DNA from: Roseitranquillus sediminis
Lineage (GTDB): Bacteria > Pseudomonadota > Alphaproteobacteria > Rhodobacterales > Rhodobacteraceae
Direction: 5' to 3'
Length of the DNA stretch: 64,000 nt
NCBI RefSeq assembly: GCF_016918935.1
Contig: NZ_JAFFOB010000015.1
Coordinates: 434,001-498,000, forward strand
Made by a program: the position numbers and the translations under genes. The notes under the pieces are model-generated. The model saw only the letters and a list, made by a program, of their open reading frames with translations. It did no database searches and had not been told where the DNA came from. Shown one piece after another: positions 36,377-46,669 of the stretch (its first letter is position 1; each line of letters opens with the position of its first letter).

Positions 36377-37744
36377 TCAGCCGGCGCCGAAGTTCTCTCC
36401 CACAAAGGCGGCGAGGTCGGCAAGCCGATGCTGGGCGAAACCCGCGTCCGCCGGACCGGCTGTGCTGCGCTCCGGCAGGATCGCGCCGGTGAAGCCGAGT
36501 TTGGCCGCCTCCCGCATTCGTGCTTCGGTCTGGGCAACGGGCCGGAGCATTCCCGAGAGGCCGATCTCTCCGAAAACGACGACGCCCTCGGGCAGGGCGA
36601 CGTCCTCACGCGCCGAAAGCAGCGCCGCCGCGGCGGCGAGGTCGGCGGCGGGTTCGGTCACACGCAGTCCACCCGCGACGTTGAGGTAGACGTCGAGGCC
36701 CGAATAAGGAATGCCGCAGCGTGCCTCGAGCACCGCGAGGATCATCGAGAGGCGCCCGCCGTCCCAGCCGACGACGCTGCGCCGCGCCTGGCCGAGCGTC
36801 GACGGCGCGACCAGCGCCTGGAATTCGCAGAGGATCGGGCGCGTTCCCTCCACTCCGGCAAAAACGGCCGAGCCCGGCGCCGGCCGGTCGCGCTCGGACA
36901 GGAAGAGGGCCGAGGGGTTCGCGACCTCGGCGAGCCCGCCGCCCGTCATCTCGAAGACGCCGATCTCGTCGGCCGGGCCGAAGCGGTTCTTGACGGCGCG
37001 CAGGATGCGGAACTGGTGGCCGCGCTCGCCCTCGAAATAGAGGACCGTGTCGACCATGTGCTCGACCACCCGCGGTCCCGCGATCTGCCCTTCCTTGGTC
37101 ACGTGGCCGACCAGGATTACCGAGACGCCGCGCCGCTTGGCGAAGGATGTCAGCTCGTGCGCCGCCGCGCGCACTTGCGCCACCGAGCCCGGCGCACTCT
37201 CCACCGCGTCCGACCACATCGTCTGGATCGAGTCGATCACCACGACGTCCGGCTGCTCGGCCTCGAGTGTCGTCAGGATGTCGCGCAGGCTTGTGGCTGC
37301 CGCGAGGCGCACGGGCGAGGCGGCAAGTCCCAGCCGCTGCGCCCGCATCCGCACCTGCGCCGACGCCTCCTCGCCGGAGACATAGAGAGATTTCAGTCCC
37401 GCATTGGCGAACGCCGCCGCGCCTTGCAGCAGCAAAGTGGATTTCCCGATGCCCGGATCGCCCCCGACGAGGATAGCCGAAGCGGGCACGAGCCCGCCGC
37501 CGAGCACACGGTCGAGCTCGGCAAGGCCGCTGGCCGTGCGCGGCGGTGGGGCTTCGGCCGTCGCGAGATCCGTCAGGTGGAGCGGGCTGCCCCTGCCGCC
37601 GCCGAGGCCGGCGCGGTGCGCCTGTGCCGAAAGCGGCGCCTCCTCCACGATGGAGTTCCACTCGCCGCAGGCGTCGCAACGCCCCGACCACTTCGAATGG
37701 ACGGCACCACAGGCGGTGCAGGTAAGGCGGGACGGACGAGCCAT
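36377..37744 (-). CDS. radA: DNA repair ATPase RadA
   Basis: RecA-like ATPase that promotes branch migration in recombination. 455 residues: C4 zinc finger CTACGAVHSKWSGRCDACGEW (split C9/C12, C24/C27), Walker A GGDPGIGKSTL, KNRFGPADEIG (the diagnostic RadA KNRFG loop) and a C-terminal Lon-protease-like domain (DVYLNVAGGLRVTEPAADLA). Same direction as cvpA, 43 bases from the preceding small membrane-protein gene. Confidence 0.95.
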   Translation of the reverse strand: MARPSRLTCTACGAVHSKWSGRCDACGEWNSIVEEAPLSAQAHRAGLGGGRGSPLHLTDLATAEAPPPRTASGLAELDRVLGGGLVPASAILVGGDPGIGKSTLLLQGAAAFANAGLKSLYVSGEEASAQVRMRAQRLGLAASPVRLAAATSLRDILTTLEAEQPDVVVIDSIQTMWSDAVESAPGSVAQVRAAAHELTSFAKRRGVSVILVGHVTKEGQIAGPRVVEHMVDTVLYFEGERGHQFRILRAVKNRFGPADEIGVFEMTGGGLAEVANPSALFLSERDRPAPGSAVFAGVEGTRPILCEFQALVAPSTLGQARRSVVGWDGGRLSMILAVLEARCGIPYSGLDVYLNVAGGLRVTEPAADLAAAAALLSAREDVALPEGVVVFGEIGLSGMLRPVAQTEARMREAAKLGFTGAILPERSTAGPADAGFAQHRLADLAAFVGENFGAG

Positions 37745-37786
37745 GCCGCGCGTCTAGCTGCGGGCAAGCGGGCCGTCAAAGGGCGG

Positions 37787-38125
37787 TCAGGCTTCCGACG
37801 TCTCGATCTCATCAGTTAGGTCGACGACGGCGCGGATCGCGAACCAGACCGCCACCAGCGCAAAACCGGTATAGGCGAAGAGGCCATGCAGGAACGCGTC
37901 CTCAACTATGAACGGAGCCGCCAGATTGACGATCCCGACCAGCGCTGCCAGCCCGGCTGCTCCGCCATATATCCGTTGACGCGAGCGCGTGCTCCCAAGC
38001 ATCCGTCGGAAGAAGAGGACCGCCACTCCGAACGCCGCGCAGGCGGCGAGAAGCGAGGCCATCAAGCCGAGAAGCGACATTGCCAAGCTCATCGCAACTA
38101 CCCGTAATCGCTGTTCTAGACTCAC
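37787..38125 (-). CDS. Small membrane protein of unknown function
   Basis: 112 residues, perhaps starting on GTG at 38125; MSLAMSLLGL at 38092 is an alternative. Three hydrophobic segments (about 10-40, 55-75, 82-104) and a basic loop RRMLGSTRSRQRIYGG between the first and second. I do not recognise a family. It lies between mlaF and radA in a collinear block, so it is probably transcribed with them. Confidence 0.55.
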   Translation of the reverse strand: MSLEQRLRVVAMSLAMSLLGLMASLLAACAAFGVAVLFFRRMLGSTRSRQRIYGGAAGLAALVGIVNLAAPFIVEDAFLHGLFAYTGFALVAVWFAIRAVVDLTDEIETSEA

Positions 38126-38176
38126 CGTGACTTCAGGAAACGCTGGATCGCGCGGTCAGGTTCCCGCGCAATGGCA

Positions 38177-38923
38177 TCATCGCACTGCGGGAATCGGTCC
38201 GTCTGCGGAGCCCTCTACGAACTGCCGTAGGTAGGGGTCCGGCGCGCTGTCCACCTCGTCCACCGGGCCCTCCCATCGAACCTTGCCGGCGTGCAGCATT
38301 GCCACGCGGTCGGCGATGGCGCGCACGCTCGACATGTCGTGCGTGATAGTGACCGCCGTCGCGCCCATTTCGACCACGATCTCGCGGATGAGGTCGTTGA
38401 TGACGCCTGCCATGATCGGGTCGAGGCCCGTCGTCGGCTCATCGAAGAAGATGATATCGGGTTCTGCGGCTATCGCGCGGGCGAGGCCGACGCGCTTCTG
38501 CATCCCGCCCGACAGCTCCGCCGGGTAGAGGTCCGCCACCTCCGGCCCAAGACCCACGCGCCGGAGCTTGTCGACGGCGACCGATCTCGCCTCGGCGCGC
38601 TTCAGCCTGCCACGCCCGCGCATCAGCCGGAACGCCACGTTCTGCCAGACCGGCATTGAGTCGAAGAGCGCGCCGCCTTGGAACAGCATACCGAAGCGCG
38701 CGAGGTACGCCTCGCGATCGCTGCGCCGCGCGTCCTCACCGGCGACCCTGATTGTACCGGCGTCCGGTCGCTCGAGCCCCAGGATGCACTTCAAGAGGAT
38801 CGACTTTCCGGTGCCGGAGCCGCCGATGACCACGAGGCTCTGCCCCTTTGGCACGGTGACGTCCACGCCGCGCAGCACCTCGTTGGCGCCGAACCGCTTG
38901 AAGAGGCCGCGCACCTCGATCAT
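38177..38923 (-). CDS. mlaF: MlaF-type ABC transporter ATP-binding protein
   Basis: ATPase of a lipid-trafficking (Mla-like) ABC system that moves phospholipid between the membranes. 248 residues: Walker A GGSGTGKSILLK, signature LSGGMQKRVGLARAI and Walker B IIFFDEPTTGLDPIM. The LSGGM form and the TGLDPI tail are typical of MlaF. Overlaps mlaE by 4 bases. The usual MlaD/MlaC genes are not next to it. Confidence 0.9.
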   Translation of the reverse strand: MIEVRGLFKRFGANEVLRGVDVTVPKGQSLVVIGGSGTGKSILLKCILGLERPDAGTIRVAGEDARRSDREAYLARFGMLFQGGALFDSMPVWQNVAFRLMRGRGRLKRAEARSVAVDKLRRVGLGPEVADLYPAELSGGMQKRVGLARAIAAEPDIIFFDEPTTGLDPIMAGVINDLIREIVVEMGATAVTITHDMSSVRAIADRVAMLHAGKVRWEGPVDEVDSAPDPYLRQFVEGSADGPIPAVR

Positions 38924-39693
38924 GCGGAGAAGAAGAGCTCAGTCAGCAGGTAGTTCGACGCGAGGATCAGGATCGAGGCGGAGACGACCGCGTTCGTCGT
39001 CGCCCGGCCGACGCCCCGTGCGCCGCGGCCCGAGTTCATCCCGTGATAGCAGCCCATCAGCGCCACGATGAAGCCGAAGACGGCGGCCTTCACCAGCCCC
39101 GACACCACATCGCCCGTCTCGAGAAAGTCGATGGTGTTCGTCATGTAGGCGGCCGCGTTGAAGTCGAGCCGCGTCACGCCCACCAGATAGCCGCCCATGA
39201 TCCCGATCGCGTCGCCGACGGCCGCGAGCACCGGCAGCGCCAGTGTCGCCGCCAGCACCCGCGGCACCGTGAGATACTTCATCGGGTTCGTTGAGAGCGT
39301 CGCCAGCGCGTCGATCTGCTCGGTCACGCGCATCGTGCCGATTTCTGCGGCGATGGCGGCCGCCACGCGCCCCGCGACCATCAGCCCGGTCAGCACCGGC
39401 CCGAGTTCGCGCACCATGCCGATGGCAACGATCGACGGCACCACCGCCTCGGCGTTGAAGCGCGATCCGCCGGAGTAGATCTGAAGCGCCAGCGCACCGC
39501 CCGTGAAGAGGGTGGTGAGGCCGACAACGGGCAGGCTGAACCAGCCGATGGTCAGGAGCGCGTGCCCGAACTCGCGGAAGTAGAACGGCGGCCGCACGAG
39601 GTGGCTGAGGCTGGAGGCGGCGAAAAGCGCGACGCGCCCAATCACCGCGAGCAGCGCCAGCGCTGCGCGGCCCACGGCGGCAAGGGGCTTCAC
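38920..39693 (-). CDS. mlaE: MlaE-type ABC transporter permease
   Basis: 257-residue permease of the MlaE/YrbE family with an N-terminal amphipathic stretch and about five membrane segments. Family blocks include [16 protein letters not shown], the [21 protein letters not shown] loop that touches the ATPase, and [12 protein letters not shown]. Its start overlaps the alr stop by 4 bases and its stop overlaps mlaF by 4 bases, so alr-mlaE-mlaF form a coupled set. Confidence 0.92.
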   Translation of the reverse strand: MKPLAAVGRAALALLAVIGRVALFAASSLSHLVRPPFYFREFGHALLTIGWFSLPVVGLTTLFTGGALALQIYSGGSRFNAEAVVPSIVAIGMVRELGPVLTGLMVAGRVAAAIAAEIGTMRVTEQIDALATLSTNPMKYLTVPRVLAATLALPVLAAVGDAIGIMGGYLVGVTRLDFNAAAYMTNTIDFLETGDVVSGLVKAAVFGFIVALMGCYHGMNSGRGARGVGRATTNAVVSASILILASNYLLTELFFSA

Positions 39694-40730
39694 CGCGGGC
39701 CGCCGACGTAGCGCCGCCGGTAGCGGTGGCCGAGCGAGGTCAGGATTTCGTAGCCTATTGTCCCCGCGGCGTCGGCCACGTCGTCGATGGTCTGGTGCGG
39801 GCCCATCAGGTCGAGCATCTCCGGCACTTCGGCGAGATGCGTGACGTCGACCGTGAGCAGGTCCATCGAGACGCGCCCCGCGAGCGGGCAGGGCCGATCA
39901 TCGGCCCAGAGCCGCGCCTGATTGCCCATCGCGCGGATGATGCCGTCGGCGTAGCCGCCCGAGACAGTAGCGATGCGCGCGGGCGCGTCGGCGTGCCAGG
40001 TGGCGCCGTAGCCGACGCTCTCGCCCGCCGCGACATCGCGCACCTGGATCACCGGCAGCGACAGGCGCACGACCGGCTGCGCCGCCTTGAAGGGCGCGCC
40101 GCCGTAGAGCCCGATGCCGGGCCGCGTCATCTCGAAGTGCCAGTCGCGGCCCAACAGCGTGCCGCCGGTCGCGGCGAGCGAGCGAGGCGCCCCGGCTCCG
40201 TTCGTCATTTCGCGAAAGGCCGCGAGCTGCGTCCGGTTGAGTGGGTGGTCCGGCTCGTCCGCGCAGGCCAGATGGCTGCTTAAGAGGACCGCATCCCGCG
40301 TCTGATCCCGCACCGACGCCCACTCGTCCGCCTCCATCCCCAGGCGGTTCATGCCGCTGTCGAGCTGCACGCCGTATGCGTGGCCCGGCAGGTCCCGCGC
40401 ATGGCGCGCGACCTGCTCCGGGGAGTTCAACATCGGGATCAGCGCATGGTCGCGCAGCGCCGGCGCGTCGCCCTCCATGTGGCCGCCGAAAACGTAGATG
40501 GCCACCTCCGGCCCCAGCGCGCGGCGCAGCGCTCCCCCCTCCTCGGCGAAGGCGACGAAGAAGCTCCGCGCGCCCGCCGCCGCCAGAACCGGCGCGACCC
40601 GGTCGATGCCCAGGCCGTAGCCGTCGGCCTTGACCACCGCCGATGTCTCGGTGCCCGGCGCGGCGCGGTCGAGGGCGCGCCAGTTCGCGGCGACCGCGTC
40701 GAGGTCGATGGTCAGGAGCCCGGTGCCCAT
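39690..40730 (-). CDS. alr: Alanine racemase
   Basis: PLP enzyme converting L- to D-alanine for peptidoglycan. 346 residues: cofactor lysine K34 in [11 protein letters not shown], a fold-type III barrel ([20 protein letters not shown]) and the C-terminal catalytic Tyr region SVGYGATW. The ATG at 40730 gives the normal N-terminus; the longer upstream frame crosses the TspO-like gene. Immediately downstream of that gene (11-base gap) and coupled to mlaE. Confidence 0.95.
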   Translation of the reverse strand: MGTGLLTIDLDAVAANWRALDRAAPGTETSAVVKADGYGLGIDRVAPVLAAAGARSFFVAFAEEGGALRRALGPEVAIYVFGGHMEGDAPALRDHALIPMLNSPEQVARHARDLPGHAYGVQLDSGMNRLGMEADEWASVRDQTRDAVLLSSHLACADEPDHPLNRTQLAAFREMTNGAGAPRSLAATGGTLLGRDWHFEMTRPGIGLYGGAPFKAAQPVVRLSLPVIQVRDVAAGESVGYGATWHADAPARIATVSGGYADGIIRAMGNQARLWADDRPCPLAGRVSMDLLTVDVTHLAEVPEMLDLMGPHQTIDDVADAAGTIGYEILTSLGHRYRRRYVGGPR

Positions 40731-40741
40731 GGCGCCTCTCC

Positions 40742-41434
40742 TCAGCCTCGCCTGCGCCACAGGGCGAAGGCAGGGACAGCGAGCATCCCCGCCGCCGCCA
40801 AGATCATGACAAGCGTGTTCGTTCCGGCATTCTGCACTACGATGCCCAGAAACGCCCAAGCCACCGCCAACGCACAGGCGACCGAAGGCCGCGCGGAGAG
40901 GACGAACGCCGCTGCGACGGCCGCCAAAACCAGTGCCGCGACGGCGGCCCAAGTCGCGCCAAGCACGCCATAGCCCGCCGCCAGCAGGCCCAGCGACACC
41001 GCCGTAGCCGCCGTCAGCCATCCGGCGAAGAGCCCGAGCGGCGCCTCCGCCAGCAACTCGTCGCGCATCGGCGCCTTCAGCAGCGCCGTCACCGCGCCCC
41101 CCAGCATGACGAGGATGAGGAGCGTCGCGAGGACCGGGCTCCGCTGCGCCACAGGGATCCAGATCGCGCCGACGCCGAGCGCCACGAGGAGCGGCCAGCG
41201 CGTCGGCTGCCAGTCCTCGGCCCCGGCCCGCGTGATTGCGCCGACGGCCGCATGGACGATCAGCCAAAAATAGATGATACCCCAGATCGAGAACGCCCAC
41301 CCGACGGGCTGCACCGGCGGATCGACCTGCGGCACCGGGTAGCGATCGGGCGGAAATCCCCCGAACCCGCCGAAGAGCAGGGGCGAAAGCGCGAAAGCGA
41401 CCGCACCGACGAGAACAAGGGCCGCCCGCGACAT
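40742..41434 (-). CDS. TspO/MBR-like tryptophan-rich membrane protein
   Basis: 230-residue membrane protein with about seven hydrophobic segments. The N-terminal motif [20 protein letters not shown] resembles the TspO/MBR family, and tryptophan is frequent, but it is longer than classic TspO (about 155-165). Such extended forms are often labelled tryptophan-rich sensory protein without a proven ligand. Start at 41434 ([10 protein letters not shown]) avoids overlap with serS (10-base gap). Confidence 0.72.
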   Translation of the reverse strand: MSRAALVLVGAVAFALSPLLFGGFGGFPPDRYPVPQVDPPVQPVGWAFSIWGIIYFWLIVHAAVGAITRAGAEDWQPTRWPLLVALGVGAIWIPVAQRSPVLATLLILVMLGGAVTALLKAPMRDELLAEAPLGLFAGWLTAATAVSLGLLAAGYGVLGATWAAVAALVLAAVAAAFVLSARPSVACALAVAWAFLGIVVQNAGTNTLVMILAAAGMLAVPAFALWRRRG

Positions 41435-41444
41435 CCGCCCCGCC

Positions 41445-42737
41445 TCAGACCAGTTCGCCGCGGGCATCGAGCCGCGTGGCGCCGAGCCGGCCGTGCAGTG
41501 CCTCGGGCAGGTCGACCGAGCCATCCGCGCGTTGGCCGTTCTCCAGCACCGCGATCAGCGTCCGCCCCACGGCGAGGCCGGAGCCGTTCAGCGTATGCAG
41601 GTACTCTGGCCGACCGCCGCCTTCGGGACGGAAGCGCGCGTTCATCCGCCGCGCCTGCCAGTCGCCGCAATAGCTGACGGAGCTGATCTCGCGGTAGGCA
41701 TCCTGCCCCGGCAGCCAGACCTCGATGTCGTGGGTGATCCGCGCGCCCGCGCCCATGTCGCCGGTGCAAAGCGCGACTGTGCGATAGGGCAGACCCAGCC
41801 GCTCGAGAATGCCCTCGGCGCAGCGGGTCATCCGCTCGTGCTCCGCGAGGCCGGCAGCCTCGTCGCGCACGACTGACACCATCTCGACCTTCTCGAACTG
41901 GTGCTGCCGCAGCATTCCCGCCGTGTCGCGCCCCGCGCTTCCCGCCTCGGAGCGGAAGCACTGGGTGTGGGCAACGTAGCGGCGCGGCAGATAGCTCTCC
42001 TCGACGATCGTGTCGGAGACGATATTGGTCAGCGTCACCTCGGCGGTCGGAACCAGCCACCAGCCCTCGCGCGTCTGGTAGCTGTCCTCGCCGAACTTGG
42101 GCAGCTGGCCCGTACCCAGCATCGCCTCGTCGCGCACCAGCACCGGAGTCCATGTCTCCGTCAGCCCGTTCTCGGCGACATGGACGTCGAGCATGAACTG
42201 CGCCAATGCCCTGTGCAGCCGCGCCACCGCTCCCGAGAGAATGACGAAGCGGGCGCCGGAGATCTTCGCCGCCGTGGCGAAGTCCATCCCGATCTCCACC
42301 GCCGGAAGGGCGAAGTGTTCGCGCGGCGTGAAGTCCATCGTGCGTGGCGTGCCATGCCGCCGGATCTCGACGTTGTCGGCCTCGTCCTCCCCGTCGGGCA
42401 CCTGCGGCAACGGCAGGTTCGGCAGGGCGAGCAGCGCGTCGCGGAGCTGGGCATCCTCCGCCCGCGCCTCGTCCTCGAGGCGGGCGATCTCGTCCTTCTT
42501 CGCGGCCACGAGATCTCGCAGGCGCTGGAACTCAGCATCGTCGCCACGCGCCTTGGCCGCGCCCACCTGCTTCGAAGCCGCGTTTCGCTCGGCCTGCGCC
42601 GTCTCCGCCGCGGTGATCCTCGCCCGCCGCGCCTCGTCCATCGCCAGAAGCTCCGCCGACACACCCGACAGCCCGCGCCGCGCCATGGCGGCGTCGAAGG
42701 CAGCGGGGTTCTCGCGGATCGCGCGGATGTCGTGCAT
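41445..42737 (-). CDS. serS: Seryl-tRNA synthetase
   Basis: Class II aminoacyl-tRNA synthetase, 430 residues: an N-terminal coiled-coil arm that binds tRNA (about 30-105, [20 protein letters not shown] and the [12 protein letters not shown] stretch), motif 2 [21 protein letters not shown] and motif 3 [22 protein letters not shown] at 42737 chosen because the upstream frame crosses the divergent yajC promoter region. First gene of the leftward run down to purF. Confidence 0.96.
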   Translation of the reverse strand: MHDIRAIRENPAAFDAAMARRGLSGVSAELLAMDEARRARITAAETAQAERNAASKQVGAAKARGDDAEFQRLRDLVAAKKDEIARLEDEARAEDAQLRDALLALPNLPLPQVPDGEDEADNVEIRRHGTPRTMDFTPREHFALPAVEIGMDFATAAKISGARFVILSGAVARLHRALAQFMLDVHVAENGLTETWTPVLVRDEAMLGTGQLPKFGEDSYQTREGWWLVPTAEVTLTNIVSDTIVEESYLPRRYVAHTQCFRSEAGSAGRDTAGMLRQHQFEKVEMVSVVRDEAAGLAEHERMTRCAEGILERLGLPYRTVALCTGDMGAGARITHDIEVWLPGQDAYREISSVSYCGDWQARRMNARFRPEGGGRPEYLHTLNGSGLAVGRTLIAVLENGQRADGSVDLPEALHGRLGATRLDARGELV

Positions 42738-42880
42738 GGCACTTCCTCGGGGCTCGGGCGTCGTCGCGAGACCTATGGCGAAAGGCGCCAGCATTTTGAA
42801 CCGGGAATCTTCCTGTCGCTGTACAAGGTCCGACATGCGCGCACGATCGGGTGATGTCGCGGATGCCGCAGGAGCGTCGC

Positions 42881-42907
42881 TTGCCAACCAGAATCCCCGC
42901 TTATAGG
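42881..42907 (+). promoter_or_regulatory. Candidate promoter for yajC-secDF
   Basis: TTGCCA (42881-42886) and TATAGG (42902-42907) with a 15-base spacer, shorter than the optimum. Located 53 bases before the yajC start in the 222-base serS-yajC divergent gap, where nothing else is recognised. Confidence 0.3.
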
Positions 42908-42959
42908 GTGCGCGCCAATTTGCGGAACCCTCCGCCCGAAGCTGACCAAGGACACTCAG

Positions 42960-43283
42960 ATGCTTGCAACGCCGGCCTATGCCCAGGCGGCTGGTGGCGC
43001 CGGAGGGGCCATCGCCTCCTTCGTGCCGCTGATCCTGATCTTCGCGATCATGTACTTCCTCCTGATCCGCCCCCAGCAGAAGCGGGTGAAGGAGCATCAG
43101 AAGATGGTGGCGGCGCTGCGGCGCGGTGACCAGATCGTCACTCAGGGCGGCATCATCGGCAAGGTCAGCAAGGTCAAGGACGACGGCGAGCTCGAGGTCG
43201 AGGTGGCCGAGGGCGTGCGCGTTCGCGTGGTGCGCTCGACCGTGGCGCAGGTGCTGAACAAGACGGAACCGGCGGCGAGCTGA
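42960..43283 (+). CDS. yajC: Preprotein translocase accessory subunit YajC
   Basis: 107-residue single-span membrane protein (hydrophobic 17-40) with the cytoplasmic segment [22 protein letters not shown] and [20 protein letters not shown]. It associates with SecDF at the Sec channel. Divergent from serS. secD follows after 5 bases, giving the standard yajC-secD-secF order. Confidence 0.95.
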   Translation: MLATPAYAQAAGGAGGAIASFVPLILIFAIMYFLLIRPQQKRVKEHQKMVAALRRGDQIVTQGGIIGKVSKVKDDGELEVEVAEGVRVRVVRSTVAQVLNKTEPAAS

Positions 43284-43288
43284 ACGCC

Positions 43289-44950
43289 ATGCTGGACATC
43301 CCCCTCTGGAAGCGGGTGGTCATCTGGGGCCTCGTGGCGCTCGGTCTCATGCTGGCGCTGCCAAACCTGTTCTACGAACGGGTCGAGGCGCACAACGACG
43401 CCGTCCAGGCGATCGAGCAGCAAGGTGCCACGCCCGAGCGGCTAACCGCGGCGGAGAGCTGGCCTGACTGGATGCCGTCGGGTCTGGTTAATCTCGGCCT
43501 CGACCTGCGCGGAGGGGCGCACCTCCTCGCCGAGGTGCATCTTGAGGACGTCTACGCCGACCGCCTCGACGGCTTCTGGCCCGAAGTGCGCGACGCGCTG
43601 CGCGACGAGCGTGAGGTGGTTGGCACGATCCGCCGCCAGCCCTCGCCGGGAAGCGAGCTCAGGGTGCAAATCTCGCGCGCCGAGGGCATGCCGCGCGCGC
43701 TGGAAGTCGTGCGCGACCTCGCCCGGCCTATCGTCTCGCTCACCGGCGTCGGTGGCAGCGACATTGCGGTTGCGGGGCAGGGCGACGAGCTGGTGGTGAC
43801 GCTGAGCGAGGACGAGCAGCGGGCGACGGACGAGCGCACGCTGCGCCAGTCGCTCGAGATCATCCGCCGCCGCGTCGATGAGGTCGGCACCCGTGAGCCG
43901 ACGATCCAGCGCCAGGGCGACGACCGCATCCTGATCCAGGTGCCGGGGATCGGCTCGGCCGAGGAGCTGAAGAACCTCATCGGCACGACCGCGCGCCTGA
44001 CGTTCCACCCAGTCGTCGGCCGCACCGGCGATCCCGACGCCCCGGTCGAGGGGCGCAACGTCGTCCATCCGTCGATGGACGAGCCCGGCACCTACTACAT
44101 CCTCGAGCCGTCGCCGGTGGTGTCCGGCGAGGAGCTGGTGGATGCGCAGCCGAGTTTCGACCAGAACGGCCGGCCCGCCGTGAGCTTCCGGTTCAACCCC
44201 CAGGGCGCACGGCGGTTCGGCGATTATACGGCCGAGAACATCGGATCGCCCTTCGCCATCGTGCTCGACGAGGAGGTGATCTCGGCCCCCGTCATCCAGA
44301 GCCACATCCCCGGTGGCTCCGGCATCATCACCGGCCAGTTCACCGTAGAGGAATCGACCCAGCTTGCGGTCCTCTTGCGCGCCGGCGCGCTGCCCGCGGA
44401 GATGACCTTCCTCGAGGAGCGCACGATCGGCCCCGAGCTCGGGCAGGACAGCATCGACGCGGGCCGAATCGCCGCGCTCGTCGCGCTCGGGGCGGTTCTG
44501 CTCTTCATGGCGCTGAGTTACGGCCTCTTCGGCATCATCGCAGACGTGGCGCTGCTTCTGAACATCGCGCTGATCTTTGGCGTGCTCTCGGCCATCGGCG
44601 CGACGCTGACGCTGCCGGGCATCGCAGGCATCGTCCTCACCATCGGCATGGCGGTCGACGCGAACGTACTGGTCTTCGAGCGGATTCGCGAGGAGATGAA
44701 GAGCGCGCGGGGGCCGGCGCGGGCGATCCAGCTCGGCTACGAGCGCGCGCTCTCGGCCATCATCGACGCGAATCTCACGACCTTTCTGATCGCGGCGATA
44801 CTCTTCATTCTCGGCTCCGGCCCCGTGCGCGGCTTCGCCGTCACGCTGGCAATCGGTCTCATCACCTCGGTCTTCACCGCCGTTTACGTGACGCGGGTCA
44901 TCATCGTGATGTGGTTCGAGCGCCGCCGTCCCAGGACATTGGAGGTCTGA
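43289..44950 (+). CDS. secD: Protein-export membrane protein SecD
   Basis: Proton-driven partner of SecYEG that pulls exported proteins into the periplasm. 553 residues: one N-terminal helix, a large periplasmic P1 domain ([15 protein letters not shown] near 70; RIQVPG-type repeats), then a five-helix RND-like membrane region ([20 protein letters not shown] type motif reads [20 protein letters not shown]). secF starts 4 bases after its stop. Confidence 0.95.
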   Translation: MLDIPLWKRVVIWGLVALGLMLALPNLFYERVEAHNDAVQAIEQQGATPERLTAAESWPDWMPSGLVNLGLDLRGGAHLLAEVHLEDVYADRLDGFWPEVRDALRDEREVVGTIRRQPSPGSELRVQISRAEGMPRALEVVRDLARPIVSLTGVGGSDIAVAGQGDELVVTLSEDEQRATDERTLRQSLEIIRRRVDEVGTREPTIQRQGDDRILIQVPGIGSAEELKNLIGTTARLTFHPVVGRTGDPDAPVEGRNVVHPSMDEPGTYYILEPSPVVSGEELVDAQPSFDQNGRPAVSFRFNPQGARRFGDYTAENIGSPFAIVLDEEVISAPVIQSHIPGGSGIITGQFTVEESTQLAVLLRAGALPAEMTFLEERTIGPELGQDSIDAGRIAALVALGAVLLFMALSYGLFGIIADVALLLNIALIFGVLSAIGATLTLPGIAGIVLTIGMAVDANVLVFERIREEMKSARGPARAIQLGYERALSAIIDANLTTFLIAAILFILGSGPVRGFAVTLAIGLITSVFTAVYVTRVIIVMWFERRRPRTLEV

Positions 44951-44954
44951 GCAC

Positions 44955-45923
44955 ATGCGCCTGAGACTGGTTCCGAACGAGACCCGCATCGACTTCTTCC
45001 GCTACGCCAAGGTGACCTTCGGCGGCTCGCTGATCGCGATGCTGCTATCACTTGTCCTGTGGCTGACGATGGGGCTCAACTTCGGGATCGACTTTCGGGG
45101 CGGCACCACCATCCGCACCGAATCCACGCAGGCGGTAGACGTCGGGGTCTATCGCAGCGCACTGCAGCCGCTGAACCTGGGTGACGTTACGATAACCGAG
45201 GTCTTCGACCCGACCTTTGGCGACGAACGCAACGTCGCGATGGTCCGCATCCAGGCGCAGGAGGACCAGGAGAGCGTTTCGGCGCAGACGATATCCGACG
45301 TCGAGGCGGCGCTGCAGACGGTCGATCCCTCGATCACCTTCCCCTCGGTCGAGTCGGTGGGGCCGAAGGTTTCGGGCGAACTGATCCGGACCGCCTTCAT
45401 CGCGGTGGGCGCAGCCATGATCCTGATCCTTATCTACATCTGGTTGAGGTTCGAGTGGCAGTTCTCGGTCGGCGCCGTGGCGGCGCTCTTCCACGACGTC
45501 ATCGTGACGATCGGCGTCTTCTCGCTGCTGCAGATCCGCTTCGACCTCGCGACCATCGCCGCTCTGCTCACGATCATCGGCTACTCGATCAACGACACCG
45601 TAGTCATCTTCGACCGCGTCCGCGAGAACCTGCGCAAATACAAGAAGATGCCGCTGCGCGACCTGCTGAACCTTTCGACCAACGAGACGTTGTCGCGCAC
45701 CGTCATGACTTCGGGAACGACGTTGCTGGCGCTGCTGCCGCTCCTGATCTTCGGCGGCGACGTGATCCGCGGTTTCGTCTTCGCAATCTTCTGGGGTGTG
45801 ATAATCGGCACCTACTCCACCGTCTACGTGGCCAAGAACATCGTCCTGATGCTCGGCGTGAAGCGCGACTGGTCAAAGCCCGACGCCAATCAGGGGAACC
45901 AGTTTGCCAACGTCGATGCCTGA
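44955..45923 (+). CDS. secF: Protein-export membrane protein SecF
   Basis: 322-residue SecD partner: N-terminal helix, FGIDFRGGTTIRTES, periplasmic domain, and the membrane region with IGYSINDTVVIFDRVRENLRK and the last helices ending near LGVKRDWS. GGAGG lies 9 bases before the ATG. In relatives an Mth938-like gene follows directly; here about 750 bases of recombinase debris intervene. Confidence 0.95.
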   Translation: MRLRLVPNETRIDFFRYAKVTFGGSLIAMLLSLVLWLTMGLNFGIDFRGGTTIRTESTQAVDVGVYRSALQPLNLGDVTITEVFDPTFGDERNVAMVRIQAQEDQESVSAQTISDVEAALQTVDPSITFPSVESVGPKVSGELIRTAFIAVGAAMILILIYIWLRFEWQFSVGAVAALFHDVIVTIGVFSLLQIRFDLATIAALLTIIGYSINDTVVIFDRVRENLRKYKKMPLRDLLNLSTNETLSRTVMTSGTTLLALLPLLIFGGDVIRGFVFAIFWGVIIGTYSTVYVAKNIVLMLGVKRDWSKPDANQGNQFANVDA

Positions 45924-45955
45924 CGGGTCGCGGCGCTTTGCGCGCCCGGCCTTTG
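45924..45955 (+). terminator. Possible terminator after secF
   Basis: Imperfect hairpin CGGGTCGCGGCGC-TTT-GCGCGCCCGG followed by CCTTTGT. It begins right after the secF stop codon. Confidence 0.3.
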
Positions 45956-45956
45956 T

Positions 45957-46423
45957 CTAGGTCGCAAGGCCGTCGACTGCGATGCTGGCTGGATTGAGCA
46001 GGATCTTCTTGAAGAGCGCGGCGAGGAGCGCGGGGGCCGAGTGGACGAGTTCGGAGGCGGCCCGATCGGACGCGGCGGAGAGGTCCGATGTCAGCAGCCA
46101 GCTCCGCAGGCGGGAGAAGACGCGGGTCTCGATGCGTGACTGGCGGATCGACTTGCGAAGCAGAACCCCAAAACTTCGATCCGCCGCGGATCGTCGAGGC
46201 ATACCAGATGCCGCCCTGCGGCGCCGGGATGCCTTCGGCGTTGAGCCCGCGAACGATAGTCGCCCGACCGGCCGCTGCGGCCTCCTTGAAGATGCGCAGC
46301 AAGATCGGTGCTGTATCCTATCGATCTCGCAGATGGCGCCGATCTTCGGAGTATCTCGCGCTTGCGGTAGCCGTGTGCGAGGCTATGCGCACGACCATCG
46401 CGCTCGAGCATGCTGACGAGGCC
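45957..46423 (-). pseudogene. Remnant of a serine site-specific recombinase
   Basis: Three pieces in different frames match the large serine recombinase family. GLVSMLERDGRAHSLAHGYRK (from 46423) resembles the linker before the recombinase domain. LRIFKEAAAAGRATIVRGLN continuing to GIPAPQGGIWYASTIRG (46302-46183) is the recombinase domain. SRIETRVFSRLRSWLLTSDL (from about 46133) resembles the IEARVLxGLxxxLL C-terminal segment. The catalytic resolvase domain is gone, there is a frameshift near 46300, and the middle is deleted. Lies between secF and the Mth938-like gene, opposite to both. Together with the next 246 bases, where I see nothing, this accounts for the 45924-46669 gap. Confidence 0.75.
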
Positions 46424-46669
46424 AGAGGATCCCAGTGAAGCCCGGCCGTGGTGGCGGAAAAGGCCAACGGCGTCCGGCTTCGCTGGCGGCGATCCGGTCC
46501 GAATGGCCGGAGTGCGCCTTTTGACCTCACCAGAGGAGCCCCGGCGGTGCGGGTCCGGGCGGGGCAGGCGACTTCGGTTCCGCGCTTCCGCTTCTTCGAC
46601 TGCGCAGCCGCCTTGGCCATCGCGATGCCTGTGCTTGCCGAATTTCTGCTTTGGCGCTACGTGCCGCAC

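Noticed and set aside
46424-46669. N-terminal extension of the Mth938-like protein
   Set aside because: The upstream frame contains recombinase debris composition, and homologs start at the MRLNEVTYTG sequence at 46670.
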